This document shows positions 38,567 through 52,598 of a stretch of DNA of 64,000 nt, piece by piece. The DNA is taken from the NCBI GenBank assembly GCA_013397935.1, contig VZRN01006818.1:4567266-4631265 (forward strand), read 5' to 3'. Under the pieces are notes generated by a model that searched no databases, was not told the origin of the DNA, and saw nothing but the letters and a program-made list of their open reading frames with translations. How positions within the stretch are numbered: position 1 is the stretch's first letter; the number at the start of each line of letters is the position of its first letter. A program made the translations under genes and the position numbers. Origin of the DNA: Dasyornis broadbenti. Taxonomy: Eukaryota; Chordata; Aves; Passeriformes; Dasyornithidae.

Positions 38567-39746
38567 TAAAATACGTTTCAGCATAACCTGAGTGAGCGCT
38601 GAGGATTGGCTGGACTTCTCCCTTTGTGGGAAAATGGAAAAAGGAAGAGAATACAGTGAATGTGTTTGCTTAAGGAAACACAGCTGAAGTGCAATACCTG
38701 GGATTTAAAGTGGTTACCCAGTGTTCAGTTGTTCATGTGAGAGAATTCTGTAAATTCAGTTCATGTAGTGTAACTCAGCAGTTCAGCTGACCAAGTTTTT
38801 AAATAATCCATTTGCATACATATACACCATTCGCTGTCTAGGTTTGAGCAAATTCTGCGGATGTGACTTAGTCAAGACATATTTCTCCTCTGTTAAATAT
38901 GTCCAAGATTCAACAGATTTAATTTAAGTTCGGTGTCTTTTAAAAATTTTATGTAATTCTCTTTAAAATGCCACATTTTTGCTACATGTTTGATGTACAT
39001 TATTCTTTTGTTTTAATTCATGCTGTGCTTTTCCCAATAAGCTAAATTTCATGGGGTATCCAGCTGTGGTTGCTTAGTACCAACAAAGAATGATTGTTTT
39101 GAAAAACGTGACTTGGATATTACTTGTTGGCTAGCGTTCACATTACAGAATTAAAGTGCAAATGTGCATTGTTTGTGTAAGTGCTTGGTAACATGCTCTT
39201 CTAATATTTGAAATGAACTTAGACTCACAGAATTATCCAAGATTTTGAGAAATAAAGAATAATGTATGAATTCAGGAGCTTTAAACTGAAATGAAATTAT
39301 ACTCACTTACTTAAGAATCCATTTGGTTGTGGATATCCTTAGGTTTCTGTTTGAGAGAGAACTTTAAAAATATGTTCAACATTTAAAAGAAAAGAACCCC
39401 AACCTGTGTGCTACTTTTATTACATTCGCAGTTCTAAAAGAAAATCTTTCTTTGTGCATTTCATGAAGAAAAATATGTTTCAACCAGTAGTTAAAACACA
39501 TTAGCCAAAAATTGGAAATTCTTTTGTGTTCTTAGGTGATTCTGCTGAGGGAGCGTATGCCTGACTTGACTGTATGCAACATTTATGGCTCTGGCTTATT
39601 TAGTGAGGGACGACATCATGGTCAAAGTGTAAAAGGGAGACTCAGATTTTTAAGGATATACCAGGGAAGTGTAACGAATTTTTTATGTTGGACTTTCCTG
39701 CTGAAGAATGTGTTAATTCCCATGCTCTGTTTACTCGTCGTAACAG

Positions 39747-39773
39747 ATAGGTTGCAGAAACCATGCAACCTAT
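39747..39773. repeat. Perfect inverted repeat (10-bp stem, 7-base loop)
   Basis: ATAGGTTGCA (39747-39756) is followed after GAAACCA by its exact reverse complement TGCAACCTAT (39764-39773). A weaker 6-bp stem (ACTAAC/GTTAGT) lies at 39790-39808. Confidence 0.8.
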
Positions 39774-39829
39774 TCGGTGTGTGGGAAACACTAACTAGAA
39801 GTGTTAGTTGTTAGAAATTCTGCAGATCT

Positions 39830-40200
39830 GAGTGGCATCCACCTGCACCTTCTGAGGGTCACCAGATACGGCGCTGCAGAACTTCTGGCAATGGGTTGTA
39901 GACCACCCTAGCAAACAGTTGCTGTGCCCGGGAATTGCTGGGGTGATGTACAGGAAGTGCTCCAGGGGATATCCTGGGAGCTATAGGCTGATGAGTTTGT
40001 CTTCCTTCTCCAGTGAGATGGGAACTCTGTAGGATATAAAGGGTGAGATAACTGATCACATGGAATAATGTGTTGATCTTGCCTGGACATCCCTGCTGCA
40101 AGGAGAATTCGCTCTCACTATCCAGCTGGAGTTCTTGAGGGGAGAGTGAGTAGACAATGGATTTTAAAAAAGTTTTTGACAAGGCACCTTGCCTATAGCC
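39830..40200 (+). mobile_element. Probable ancient LINE (CR1-like) RT fragment
   Basis: Shifting frames on the + strand give pieces resembling a LINE reverse transcriptase in the right order: DLSGIHLHLLRVTRYGA near 39828-39880, SYRLMSL near 39978-40000 (compare the GNYRPVSL motif), and MDFKKVFDKAP near 40157-40190 (compare DFSKAFDTVPH). Many stops and indels separate them, so the copy is old. No 3' tail was found. The family could be CR1 or another LINE; the call is tentative. Confidence 0.45.
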
Positions 40201-43200
40201 CAGGGTAAATAATTTATGGAGAGAACTATTTAATGTGTGTGTCCTGTGACTGATACATTAAAAAGCACCAATACTAGTATATATAAGGTATATACTAATA
40301 GCCATGAAACTTTGTATGTTGATTCCCATCTTAAATCTTTACGAAAGAATTATGCCTTCTGAGTGCCTGTATGGGGTCTGAGTCTTCTTTTAATCAGTGA
40401 AAATGAAGCTGATTATAAGAACTTACTGTTGATAACAATAGCTCTAACAGCATGAATAAAATTTAGTGTAATTGAGGCAGAGGGTAGAGTAATTCACATT
40501 TCTCTTAGCTAGAGAGAAAGTAAACTTAATCTTGAATTGCAGGTATATCAGCACACAGAAAAATAACTGTAGGCCTTCTATTTGTATCCCACTGTATTTG
40601 AAAAACAAGTGGTGCTCTTACATATTAATCAAGACCAATTTTGAACTGACTACTGCACAATATAAGAAAGTTATTAAATCACCTGTATTCAGTGTTGGTT
40701 TTGATTTTGTTTGTTTAATGAGAAGAAGAAGCAAAATGGATGAGTGGAGGTTTTGTGGAAAACTGATGCATTAAATTTCTGTTTTAGAAACCTCAATTAT
40801 GTAACTTTTTGTGTTAGTCCAATGTTCCTCTCCTCAGCATCTCACTCCTTGTTTACACCTTGGATACCACGGTGGTGTTTTTGATACCAGGATCCTTCCT
40901 GATTTTAGTTTTTGTGTCACAAACAGCATTTTTCTGATCTAAATCAAACAGTTTAATTCCTAAGGAACGATGGCAAGGTGGATATTCAGTGAAGAAGAGA
41001 TAAATTGAGGTCTGTGTAATTACTATGATTGATACTTGGAGTTATGTGACGTAAATTGATAGGTAAGCCTGCAAGATGCTGTATCAGCCTTTGCAAGCGC
41101 AAGGAGGTGGTTTTCCACTGTTCACTTTTTCTTTTTTTTTTTTTAATGTTGCTTCGTAATTTACAGGATAAAATATCTTCAGAGGGATTGATGTAATCTC
41201 ACTTGAGATGTTCACCATGTAGACTCCTGCAACTGAGTAGTCCTCTCACCTCTCTGTATCATCTGTGAAGATAAACAGGCACCTTAAGGGTGAAATTCAT
41301 CCGTCCTATTTTAGATGCATGTCTTTGGGTGAGATGAATCAAGATGAACTGAATGAAGTGTTTGCTTCTCTCTCCTTTGCCTTTAAAGGAAGTCTAGGCA
41401 GCTGGCTCAGCTGTGTACAACTGAGCAAGCATTACTTGGCTGCAGTGTAGGCATTTGCAGTCAGGCACGTGAATCTCAATCCTCTGGTTAAAACAAAAAT
41501 GACACACAAAAGCACAACCAAAAAGAGAAAGAAGTTAATATTACAGGAGAAAAATGACAGATTTTGTGGGAAGGAGGATAGAAGACCTGTGTGTTTTCCA
41601 GGTCAGCCTTTTTTGATCTCTGTTCCTTCCCTCACTCTAATGCATTTACAGAACAATTGATTATTTTGCCATTACAAAAAGTCAGCTGTAGTTCATGGTT
41701 TCTGTTTTGTGTTGCTGACATTTTTCTCGCGTGAGAACCTTTTAGAATAATGACATAATTTTTGGTTCTTCAGAGAGTAATGCTGAAGGAGTTTCCAGCT
41801 TATTTGTATCTCTTCACACACGGCCTCTTGTCCATGCCTCTTGTCTTCTGCATAACTTTATGTGCTGGTTTGCTGACTTTTATATTGTTCTCTTCACTGC
41901 AACTGCTTTACCAGTTCTTTATTTTTCAAGTGCTTTTCTTTGCTGTCTGTTCAGTATAGAGCATCTACCTGCAGCTAGCAAGCTCTCTGCCCTCCCTTCG
42001 GGGCCTTCTGTTGAATGCCTACCTTTGCTAGTCTTCTTATATAAAAGTGTGGCATGTAGAATAAACCAAGATATGATATATATTACTTGGCTATATATAC
42101 AAAAGGATCATGTCACACCAGTTTTGGATCCCCACAATTCAGGAATTCTCCCAGAATGGGGACTCTGTCTGTGTGTGGCCTTTTTGGACAGTGCAGTTGA
42201 ATTCGTCTCACTGCACTTGAGACGTCTGTGGCGCAGATGTGTACATATGAGGAGTCATTCAAGCCTGCTTTTGGAGTGGATTATAAAAGATGGGTGCTTT
42301 TAGAGTACAATTCCCCTGATCTGAGGTTTACTTTAAGATTAGATAAAGGGCATCCAGAAGTGACTGGTAAAGCCCATTGACTGTAAGGGAAGTTTAAATA
42401 ACTAAAGTGATTGTAGTCCCAGGTGCCACAGACACCTGCATTGTGTCAGGTGTGTCACTTCCTGTGTGGCTCTGTAGCAGTACTGTGTTGTATGCAGTAG
42501 TCATGTTTTTGTGAGTTCATAAATAAGACTTACCTTTTTTTCCTGTTACAGAAAATTCCTTTTGGTACTATCTTTTGTATAAAAATGATTACAAGATGCA
42601 AGATGCAAGAAACAATTAATTTAATAATTCAGGTATAATAAATTGAGACATTCAATGTCATAGAATTAAACTGACTTACAGTAATTGTGATCTGTAGTGA
42701 TGTAAGAGGATCAAGATGTAGGAGTGTGTCTTTAAAAATTAGTTAAAACTAATCTGGGATCAAGGATGCAATCACATTATTTTATGTTGGCATGGAGAAA
42801 ATTAGACTGAATACCTTAGCTCAGCTCTACATTTTGTAGATTTCAAAGACATATTTAGCTAACATAATTCTATTCCTAATTTTGATTATGGATTGTCTTT
42901 ACCATGTTGTGAGTGTACAAGTTTCTTCAGGGTGAGAAAACACATAAACTTCTATCCCACCAGGCAGTGTTGGCTCACTGTCCATGAGCGAGCCTTTTCC
43001 CAAGAGCACTTTGCAAAAAAGATCTGTATGCTCTTAATTTCCATGGAGTAGCCAACATATTCTACTTTCCTTTCCTATAGCAGTGGAGTCACAATGCTGG
43101 GGCTGAGGAAGCTTCAGCTGTGTCGCCGGTTATGTGAGGAGCATGCTGGGATCTTTGGCAAATGATTTCACTGTGGTGTGCCACACTTTCCTTTTAATTT

Positions 43201-44945
43201 GCAGAATATTGGCATTAATCTTAGAGCACTTGTGAGATCTGCTAATGAGCAGTGCTTCAGCAGACCCAGGTAGTCCATTAATCATTGGATGAATAGTGTC
43301 TTTGTCTGAGCAGACACATTGCGATAGGGTACGATGGCTTAAGGTGAGTTGGATTTTACACTGGCAGGAACTAGGTATGTTTTTTGAACAGGAAAGAATT
43401 GCTTTCCACTAGACCTCTTAAACCAATGTGCTTTACCTCTTGACAAGGTACTGAGTCATCCAGTGCCTGGAGGAAAGCACTTAAATCATCAATAAACAGT
43501 CATTCTGCCCAGTAGGAGAGGCAAGTTTGCTTCTCAAGACATCATATGTTGTTCCTCGGTTGGACAAATGTTGGCAGAGCAGAAGTGGCTCTGAGAGTGA
43601 AGTGGGGAGCAGACTCCTTGCATGTCAGGGTTTTTAGAGATTAGTGCTGACAGGTTCCAAAGGGGATCTCCTGCAGCAGGACAGATTTGTTGGGATTTTT
43701 CTGTAGGTTTAGGTCTAGGTCAGAGAAGCTTTCAGAAGGTATGGCAGCATAAATCCTCTGAACTCCATCTAGTTCACTTCACTGCTTGCCAGGTGGATGA
43801 GCAGTGGGAGTGTCAGCACACTGGGCCATTCAGATGACCCCAAAGCTATGTATTCTATTTTTACTAGAATTGGACTTACTGCACATATCTTCTTTACCTC
43901 TCACGATGGCTGGGGTCATCTTCCAAGCTCCTCCTTTAATAAGCCACTCTTCTGTATGCCAGTTACTCTGTATATCTCTTGCTTTTTACCCTTCTGCCTG
44001 CAAACCTGTTTTGCTTCCTCTCCAGTCAGAGTTCCAGTGTTGGCTGCCTCATCCTTCCCTTCCCAGAGCTGTGAACGTGTCGACAGCTTCTGCTCTTATG
44101 AATGTATCACTGTTCTCTGTTCTTCCTGCTCTCAAAGGTGCAAGAAAGGTGAAATTAATGGTTTCCTTGCATTTCTTTTTCCTCCACACCAAGGGCTCCA
44201 TTTGCTCCTGTTTCCTCTCCCTTTTCTCCAAGACACTTTTTCCCTCTTAAGGTTCTCTTGTTTTTTAAATCCATTCCCTTCCTCAAACAAATCAAGAAAG
44301 CATTTGCTTTCCCTGAGTGGGAAGATGGCAGAACTGGGACAAACCTATTGTTCTGGAAGCTGTAAGGAGGGTTTCTGGGTTTCCTGAAGGTAATTAATTG
44401 GTAGAAAGTACTTCTAAAGTAGCTGTGAAAAGGGATCTGTCTTGAGAGAGTGGTCCTGCCTTTGAGCCTTGACTCTCCACTCAGTCTTTGCTTGCTGTTT
44501 TATTTTGTTTGCTGTGTAAAAGGCAGCTGTAGAGCATCCAACATGTGTCTAAATGTTACCTGTGAGAGAAATTCTCTAATTTCTTTACATGTGTGGGATG
44601 GTTCTTGGTCTCTGGATAGAAAAAAACTCTATGGGCAAGATTATATGGAGATATTTGCTTGCTTTTTACAGAAATCAGTAGGGTCAAGGTGCTTATATTA
44701 ATATATGTCTTTTGTTACTCTGTGAAATTTAAAGTGTAAGGAAGAAACAAGGGCATCCTGGAATACTAAATGGTGAGTAGGAAAAGGGATGTGTGATGAA
44801 TGGAAAAATGTCTTCATGTTGAGGATTTTGTCTGATCTGTTTTATGGCTTTTTTGTTTCTGTTACAGATGTTTTGGATTGCCCTGCCCAAGTTACTTACA
44901 GAATAAATAGGATTTATCTATTTATGAGATTTTTAAAAATCTTCT

Positions 44946-44989
44946 GTTTATCTGCTTAAACAGATTCATGTGTTGTTTATCTGCTTAAA
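44946..44989. repeat. Direct repeat of 15 bp
   Basis: GTTTATCTGCTTAAA occurs at 44946-44960 and again at 44975-44989, a perfect spaced duplication. Confidence 0.85.
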
Positions 44990-45766
44990 TGTCTCTGAGA
45001 ACTTTACTCATTCTATGCTTCTAGTAATACAAGGGCAATAATGTTTCCTGACCTATGGTGTTGTCTGTTCAGGTAATAATCTGTTTTAAAAGGTTCTATT
45101 TCCTATTCTGCTATGTGTTCCAGACATGATTTGTCTTCCAGTAAGATTATATACCACCATAACAACATATCCTAGTGTTAATAATGCAAACATCATGTTT
45201 TGGTTTATTCACTATTCAGTTCCTAAAAGTAACTGCAAACATCACCTCAATTGATTTTTTTGTTTTTTTTTCATCAGTTACTCTGCAAAATATATATTTG
45301 TTGTTGCTACTTATATGAAGAACTTGTGTTTTCTTACAACTTACTAATAATTTACAAGTATTTGTGATTTATGTAATAATTTCAGATGTTGTTTATTACA
45401 GATAATCCATTCAGTACTTAAAAATAGTCACTGTAGAAAAAAATCAGTGGAACATATGTAAAATGAACTAAAAATTGGACAAATGTTAAATTTCAAACTA
45501 CCCTGAACTTTAATTTAGCAGGAAAAGACATAAAGTCTTGTTTTGAAAGCTGAAGCTAGATAAATTCAAATAAGTGAAACTAGATTCATTCCAATTAGTA
45601 AAAAGGTGCATATTTTCACTGTAAGAGTAAATATTAGTTGTGACACATTATATAGTGCTGTGAAACATTATTCTGTTCTTGAATCTTCTAAAATAGATGC
45701 TGTTGTGTAAAGAGAAGCCATAGGGTTTTTTGCCTAAATTACTGCTTGATCTCTATTAATGCAGGC

Positions 45767-45825
45767 TAGATGTTGTAATAGTCCTTCTGGCTTTAGAGTC
45801 TGGAAATTTCTGAATCTATGAAATG
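45767..45825 (+). mobile_element. Probable old CR1 3' tail
   Basis: GCTAGATGTTGTAATAGTCC, CTTCTGGCTTTAGAGTCTGG and TGAATCTATGAA match the order and spacing of the 3' end of old sauropsid CR1 subfamilies (CTAGATGATC..TAGTCCCTTCTGGCCTTA..TGAATCTATGAA). Only about 60 bp are recognisable. Confidence 0.55.
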
Positions 45826-46924
45826 TATCTCTTTTTTTATTATTTTCTAATTGAGTGTTAACCTAATTCCTGAACCTTCATCTATATATGAGGTTGTTGA
45901 GTTCTAGCACCATGTTTTCTTAAAGCCTTTAATTCACTGACTTGCAATCACAAGTGTTCTCCCTTTCATATGGTAATCAGTAGTAAGTATAGCATTTAAA
46001 TACTGGGATTGGAAGATGGTTTTCTTGAAATTATATTGCAAAGTGGGATATTATAGCTAAATGGTCAAACCAGATCTGAGAAGTTATTTCTGCTTGAAAT
46101 AGAGCACTTGTGCAAGGGGAAAATACACAGCAATTGTGCTTCTGAGAGCGAGTGAGAAAACACAAAAAGGAAGCTTGAAAAACAGCTACTCTTGCAAGTA
46201 TCTGTCTGTTTCTTGCAGTAAGTACTGAGAATTAGAATCACCTGTCTTTTAGATCTCTGTGCTCTGCCTGAAGGGGAAAAAGGTAAGAACTGCTATAAGT
46301 AGAGAAAGAGTGCTATACAGAGAAAGAGTACTTATACAAGTACTTAGCTCTTTGCATGACAGTCTGGAAAATAACCTGACTATTAATAATTCAAATACAT
46401 ATATCCACATCTTATAAAATTCTTATGGAAATTATTCACTTTCAGTCATCAGATCTTGAAGGCTTTTACGAACGGAAGTAGTATCACTAAATCCTGATGT
46501 ACAATAGTGTAATGGAGATAAAAATATTATGAATAATCACTGAGATAGAATTTGCAATGGAGACTATTTCTTTGCTCTGATTTAAAACTGGGCATTTCTG
46601 TTGAGTCCATAGAAGGGCTGGGGTCAACCAGCTGTGGAGCTGACACACGCATCTCCAGCAGTGGGGAGAGTGTGTTCTATGACCTGCTCCTTATTCAGTA
46701 TGTGGGGCAGGATATTAACGATATCCCTTTGCCTCCTCACTTTTCCTAGTAAGCATTTGCATAATCTTCTCTTTCTCTCTTTTTCATTCTAGCTCAAATA
46801 AAGATTGTATTAGTTACAGGTTTCCAGGATGTTAATGTTGGGTGGAAATGCTTGCTTCAGAGTGTTTTTATTGTGTTGACATTCAAAACTGGTAACTTCT
46901 TTGTTTCTCTATTGTTTCCCATAG

Positions 46925-46990
46925 GGTGCAGCTCTGATTCGAATGTTGGCTAACTTTATGGGTCACTCTGTGTTTCAAATGGGCTTACAG
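46925..46990 (+). CDS. TRHDE: TRHDE exon, KGA-following helix of the catalytic domain
   Basis: This 66-base, 22-codon exon starts after GTTTCCCATAG and ends CAG before GTAAGT. It reads GAALIRMLANFMGH and then SVFQMGLQ. With the preceding exon it completes the conserved M1 sequence Y-K-K-G-A-x-x-I-R-M-L, part of the helix packing behind the active site at the junction to the C-terminal region. Phase 0 at both ends. The Met in QMGLQ differs from the Arg I recall in the mammalian protein. Identity rests mainly on exact continuation between its neighbours, since the exon itself is short. Confidence 0.9.
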
Positions 46991-49900
46991 GTAAGTAAAG
47001 GCATTTTTGTTTTTGTGTAGATGTGTACTTCTAGCAGTTTCTCTTGCGCTCTCTTTTTTCTTTTGAAGCTATATTTGCATCAATTTGTGGAAATGTTTCT
47101 TTACTTTAGGACCATCTGAGGTACCACTATGTCCCTGAAGATGAATTTGATGGAAGATGCATTTTCACCTATATTTCTTGGTGTATGAAGTGATTGCACT
47201 TTAACTCTCATACCGTTTCATGTAGATTGCCACGTAAAAGCCATTTTATCCATGTGACAACTGTGTGAAGGACTAGCTGAGGAAGTAGCTACTTCTCTTC
47301 ACCTGCATTTGACTGCTGGTCTAACAAATAATAACAATACGAGCCAGCTGGAAAATAAACAGCCCTGAAATGAATAATGCTTTTTAGATAAATATTTTTG
47401 CCATCCCTTCCTCCATAGGAAAGAAATCTTTGAGCTTTATTTTTACCTTTAATAGGCATGGAGTGCTCTCTGCCTTAATGATGTTTTGAAAACTCGCTCT
47501 GTCTTTTAAAAGAAATTTAAAGAAGTAACTTATCTATACAAAGAGAAAGAAATTCAACATGCTGATTACCAAGGATGAACTCCTTTCAGCAATAATTCAG
47601 CACAAATGAGTGTTTCGTAAACTATTTAAAAACAAACAAGCCAAAGAATAAAAAACAATGTGATTCCCTCTATTCCATTGAAATCTGCTTGAGTAAATCA
47701 TGTTACAGGCAGCTGTGATTGATGAATTATGTATGATGCAGCCTGCTACTTAGAAGTGTCCTTTAAAGTAAATTGATGTTCACCTGAAATACAATTATGC
47801 TAAGTTGGAAGGAGCAATCAATCTTATCTGTTCTTAGTAAGCTTTTCATTTTGAAATTTAAATAAACTACGTCTAGGATCAGGTCATTTTTTAACAGAAT
47901 AATTCTACCTCTAACCAAAATAAATTGGTAGATAAAATATAAAACAAAAATTAAATGAATGCATTGGTCATGTCAGAGAGGTGTTTTCCATGCAAAAACA
48001 ATGAAAGGAAACTTGCTGAGGAAATGTGGCTTTTTGGAGAGTTTACAGGACATTCAGGGTTTGCAGCATGACTTACTCGTGGGGCCCAGTTGGATCATTT
48101 TCTTAGTTGTAACACCGGGTCAGATCAGTTAGATAAATGTCTCATCCAGATGAGAAATCTTTAAATCAAAGATTTTCTTCGTAAAATCTTGTGTATGTCA
48201 AGGGTAAAACCATCATGTTGGTTAAGGCAGTAAGACTTCTGTCCTTAGTCCAGCAAACTCCATTTTCCAGCCAGAAACTTTTGCCTGCACAGACCCCTTC
48301 ATAGAGAAATTCAGTAGCACTTTTTCCCAGTGAAGTATATCACTCAGGGTTTTAGAAAGGAAAAGTTTCAGTGGACACATCTCAAACCCTGTATTTCTGT
48401 TTTCTTCTTTGTTTGCCTAAGAAATAACAGTGTGCAAGTTGTCCTGAAACAGACTGAGAAAGAAGTTCAGATCAAAGAATAGCTATGAAGGGATTAATCA
48501 TAATTACCATAAAGTTGTAATGGAGCTTTGTTTTTTGATTTGAAGTTTCCTTTTATTTCTGCTTTTCACTGGTTTGGCTCTAAACAGAAACTGTTCTGTT
48601 TGCTAATGAAAGTCTATGAAAAATCTAACTGTGAAAATCTGACTAGTGAAAGTCTTGGCATCAGTTCAGTAGGAAGTTGATGAATTTAACTAAAACCAGT
48701 TTGAAATACAGATAGAGATTTTTCATGTGTATGTCTTCCAAGTTGAACAAAATAAAACATAAAGTTCATAAGCTTTTTCATAAGCTATAAATTATACAGT
48801 TGGAAATATCTGTCAATCATTTAATTCTTTGTATTTTGTGAATCCAACAAAATAGTGTTCCTGCACTGTATATTTGGGAGGCTGTAGCTTTGCTAATGAT
48901 AAGGGAAACCGGAGGACTGATTTACCCTTTCTGTCATGCACTGGTATAGGCATTTTAGCTCTTTAGTCTGGTACCATCTCTTGGGATTTTGCATTATGCT
49001 GCCTTGAGACCCAGCAGGGCAGCTTTTCTCGCTGCCTCGCTCCCCAGCTGTGCCTGGAAGTTAACTTGCACACACTCCAGGAACCTTCTATACTGTTACC
49101 TCTCCACGCTATGATATTTCCAGTATTAATATTGTTTCAGTTCTTTTCAGTGTATTAGCTGTGTCCTTAAGTGTTTAACAGATGATCAAAAGTAATCCTA
49201 TAGTCTTATTAAACTAGCATAAACCAAAATGAGTAGCTCTTTATTTGTGTTTGCATTGTTTGTGGCTTCATCAAAATCAAGGTATGAGTCACTGTCTTAT
49301 TAAGACCTAAAGAATTAGAGCCTTTATATAAGAGAAACTACCACAGATAAGGTAGCTTTTGGATTAAGGAGAGAAAAAAATAAAGTTTAGAGCAAGAAGC
49401 AAATAGGATTGCTACATTTTTTGTTAATTACCTGTTTTTTCTTAGTCACCTTCAGGTAGACTTTTTGAAGAGCAGGTCGAGACAGCTTGGGGATGAAAAA
49501 TCCCTTTTATGTAAAAGAAAATAATCAATTGTATTAAAAAGAAAAGTTAATGGAGGAGAATGGGGCTCTTTGGTGGATATTCCTTACCAATGAATATGAT
49601 CTGAAGGAAATGTACAAATGAGGATGTGATCTGTTACAGTTCAGCAAACTGTTCTGTTGAGGAGTCTGCAAGGAAGTAAAATTCTTGTAGAAATGCTCAT
49701 TTTTACAGTGCAGATGTCTTTGTAGAGATTCATATCTGTCAAGAATAACTGGCCTGTTCCTATCACGGTAAATATACTGTGAAAGGCCATTTGATTATAG
49801 TGTGGCAGTTCCACAATAAAACTGCAGCCAAGAGACTAGTGAAGGTATGATTTTTGAAAAGCCCTTCAAAGATATGATGCCTTGAATCATATGACATTTT

Positions 49901-52598
49901 CAAACAGAAGCTTTAGTAACAGACAGAACATTTTCACTGCTTTCCTGTAGCATTCCACAGACAAAAGCAAAAGAGAACATATTTCTATTGGCTGTAATGA
50001 ATAATTGAATAATGACAGTAGTAGCCACAGCTGGTAACATTTGCACATGCAAAAGTTACAGCTATTATTTTTGTAGAAGATGTCTAATAAATCCATCCTT
50101 CTCACAGTAGGTGATTTCTGTCCTTTTAAAAGTCCTGGCATCTTTCATGACGTGCAGTTTCTTATGCTCCAGGAGAATTCAAGAAGTGCGCGTCACTGGA
50201 TGCCAGTACTCTTCTTACAAAGTGGTGCTGCTTTCCAGTGGAAAAAGCTATTTGTCAGGTGAGACAGTGCTTAGAGTATGAAGAGGCTTGGTCAGCACCA
50301 CTTGCTCTGATTATGTTTCTGAACTGCACAGATTGATAGAGGAAGAAGCCATAAGTTGGCCTTATCATTCAGTCATCACTCAGGGTGGTAACAAGCAATA
50401 CGATACTAGGTCTCTGTGAGATTTTCTTCTGTAGGCTGTTGTTCCAACTCTGTGCATGAAATAGGTAGTTTCTAATATGTCTGGTGTCACTGGATTGCAT
50501 TTTGGAATGTTTTACTGCTTTATGACAGTGCATCTCTTTGAGTAATCAGTTCTTGCTTTTCATGTATTCATATTACATAGAGAAGTCCCAGTCATTTGAA
50601 TGTCTGGTAGATTTGTTTAAAAAGGCACCTCCAGTGCTGTAATGAGATATTTCTGCACTGGTCTATTTAAATTTTCTTATATTTGGTTTGATTATTTTGG
50701 AGCCTCATCTCTATTACTGTACGTTTGTCAACACTGCATTTCATTTGCTGTGTGACAGCTCATTGATCACATAGATCTGTATCCTTTTGAACTTCACTTG
50801 CTGCTATGTATGTGCTCATCACTCACTCTGATTTAGTGCATCATCAGCAGTTTGAATTAGTTACTGTAGGAATCTCTGCTTTTGTGATAAATTAACTACT
50901 TTTTAGGCTTCACATTTTATATATGGAAAAATTTTCATACAGTGCTCTGGATATGTACTGTCTTTTTTGGTGCTGTAGAGTGGCCACTCTATTGAAACAA
51001 ATTAGCCTTTCACAGGAGCTGTCTGGGGAAGTGTGGTGTTCAGGCTATTAAAATACAGCAAGGTTCAGATTTCAGTCACTTCCTAGTATCAAATTGCTAG
51101 CTATTTAAACTTCCTTTCATCTGCACTGCTTTTTCCTGCTTTTTAGACACCTACAATGTGCATGTCTGTGTTCCATTTGACTTGTAATAGTCTATGTGAA
51201 ACTCAATCAGAAACTTTTGAGGTGTAAAATCAAGCTCCAATGTGTTTTTTTCCATATTGTTTGCTGCTTCTGTCCAAGACTCTGGTACTGCATGAAACAT
51301 GTTCATCTGTTTCTATGGTATTATATGATAATCTACTTTTTACATAGTGTATTAAACAGTGTACCCATGTAATCATACCTGTTTATGATATCTTTATTAC
51401 CAATTCTTAACAGTTAGTGTTTGCTATCTCTAATGAGACATCAGTAGAGACTTCTTTCACTAGTTTTCTGTAAAAACATAAAAAATCGGCAAAGACAAAC
51501 AAAAAATCAGACACCTTAGGATCGAGGTCAGTGAAACAATGAGCTGCAATGCCGCCCTCAGATCAGCAATGCACATGGAACTAGCTGGAGTCTTCCATTG
51601 CTCAGTTGAAGGATGTAACTTTTGCTACCCAGGAGGAGCATTTTACAGCTAGAGTACCTCTGGTGTTGCAGCTGCTGCATTTAATAGATGTTCAGTAAAG
51701 TACTTTTCAGCTGATTCTGCTCCCACCTCCTCTGTTTCAGAAAAGCACAGTGCACGACCTTGGTGAACATCAAAGTATCACCATGGATGTTCTAGCATTT
51801 AACTGTTTTTAAGTTAGTTGCTACCGATCTCTTTATCTGAGAATTGTCCACTGGAGAACTTGAGCATGTTAGAGGGAGGACATAAGAAGTCACTGGAAAT
51901 ATAGGAGCTGACATCACTGTTTTCTACACTGCACATCATACAAGATTGTTAACATCTTTCACCTTTTTTTGCACCCTCAGTGTTTCTTTTGCTTCTAATT
52001 GACATCACTCTGAATTTTAGTTTACAGTACCTTCTTGGTGTTGACTGAAATTTTGGAGATTTCAGTCTAAGATGGACTCTTTGAAGACAGGATTTCAGTT
52101 CAGTTACGCTTCACCCACACTGGAGATCCCAGCAGGGACATGTATAAAAAGGGGTGATAGTAGGTGCTGCTGAACCTCAATAGCCAGCGGTGTCCCCAGG
52201 GCCTGGGTTCAGAGCAAAGTTATGGATGATATTGCCTTCATTAGGAGGAAGTTGTGGTTTTCTTCAGCTAGGATAAAATGTTACTTTGCCCTGCTGCTAA
52301 AGCTTCTTACAAAAACAAAAAACCCATTAGTATACACACTGTGTATAAACAAAGTTTGTTTTCTCAGAACAGCATTGCCCTTCATGGCAATGTTAGAATC
52401 AGTCATGTTACAGATACTGCGTAGATTTTCACTTGGTGTGCCTTCAATGAGCTGCTTCTTTTTGTTGCATATGAAATTCAGTTATGACTGTTTTCTCCTT
52501 AATTTTTATTATAGGAATTATTAAGAGGAAGAGTGATAGAGATGAATTTCCAGATAATATCATCAGGCTGAGCAGCTAATTAAGAAAATGTTGTGGGG

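Larger units (their letters stand above)
32925..46924 (+). other. TRHDE: TRHDE intron, 14.0 kb
   Basis: The intron begins GTGAGA and ends TTTCCCATAG. It contains probable ancient LINE fragments (39830-40200 and 45767-45825), a 10-bp perfect hairpin (39747-39773), poly-T at 36429-36445, a CCTACTTTT-type imperfect repeat (33211-33242) and small local duplications. Longer open frames near 41860-42303 and 43797-44387 are pyrimidine-rich, overlap other open frames and show no family signature. No additional exon was identified. Confidence 0.85.

Noticed and set aside
41860..42303. 147-codon + strand open frame
   Set aside because: The hydrophobic and Cys-rich composition fits T-rich chance sequence; no domain was recognised.
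43797..44387. 196-codon + strand open frame, with a 148-codon frame overlapping it
   Set aside because: Pyrimidine-rich DNA gives Ser/Phe/Leu/Cys-rich readings in two frames at once; there is no family signature and no convincing splice context.
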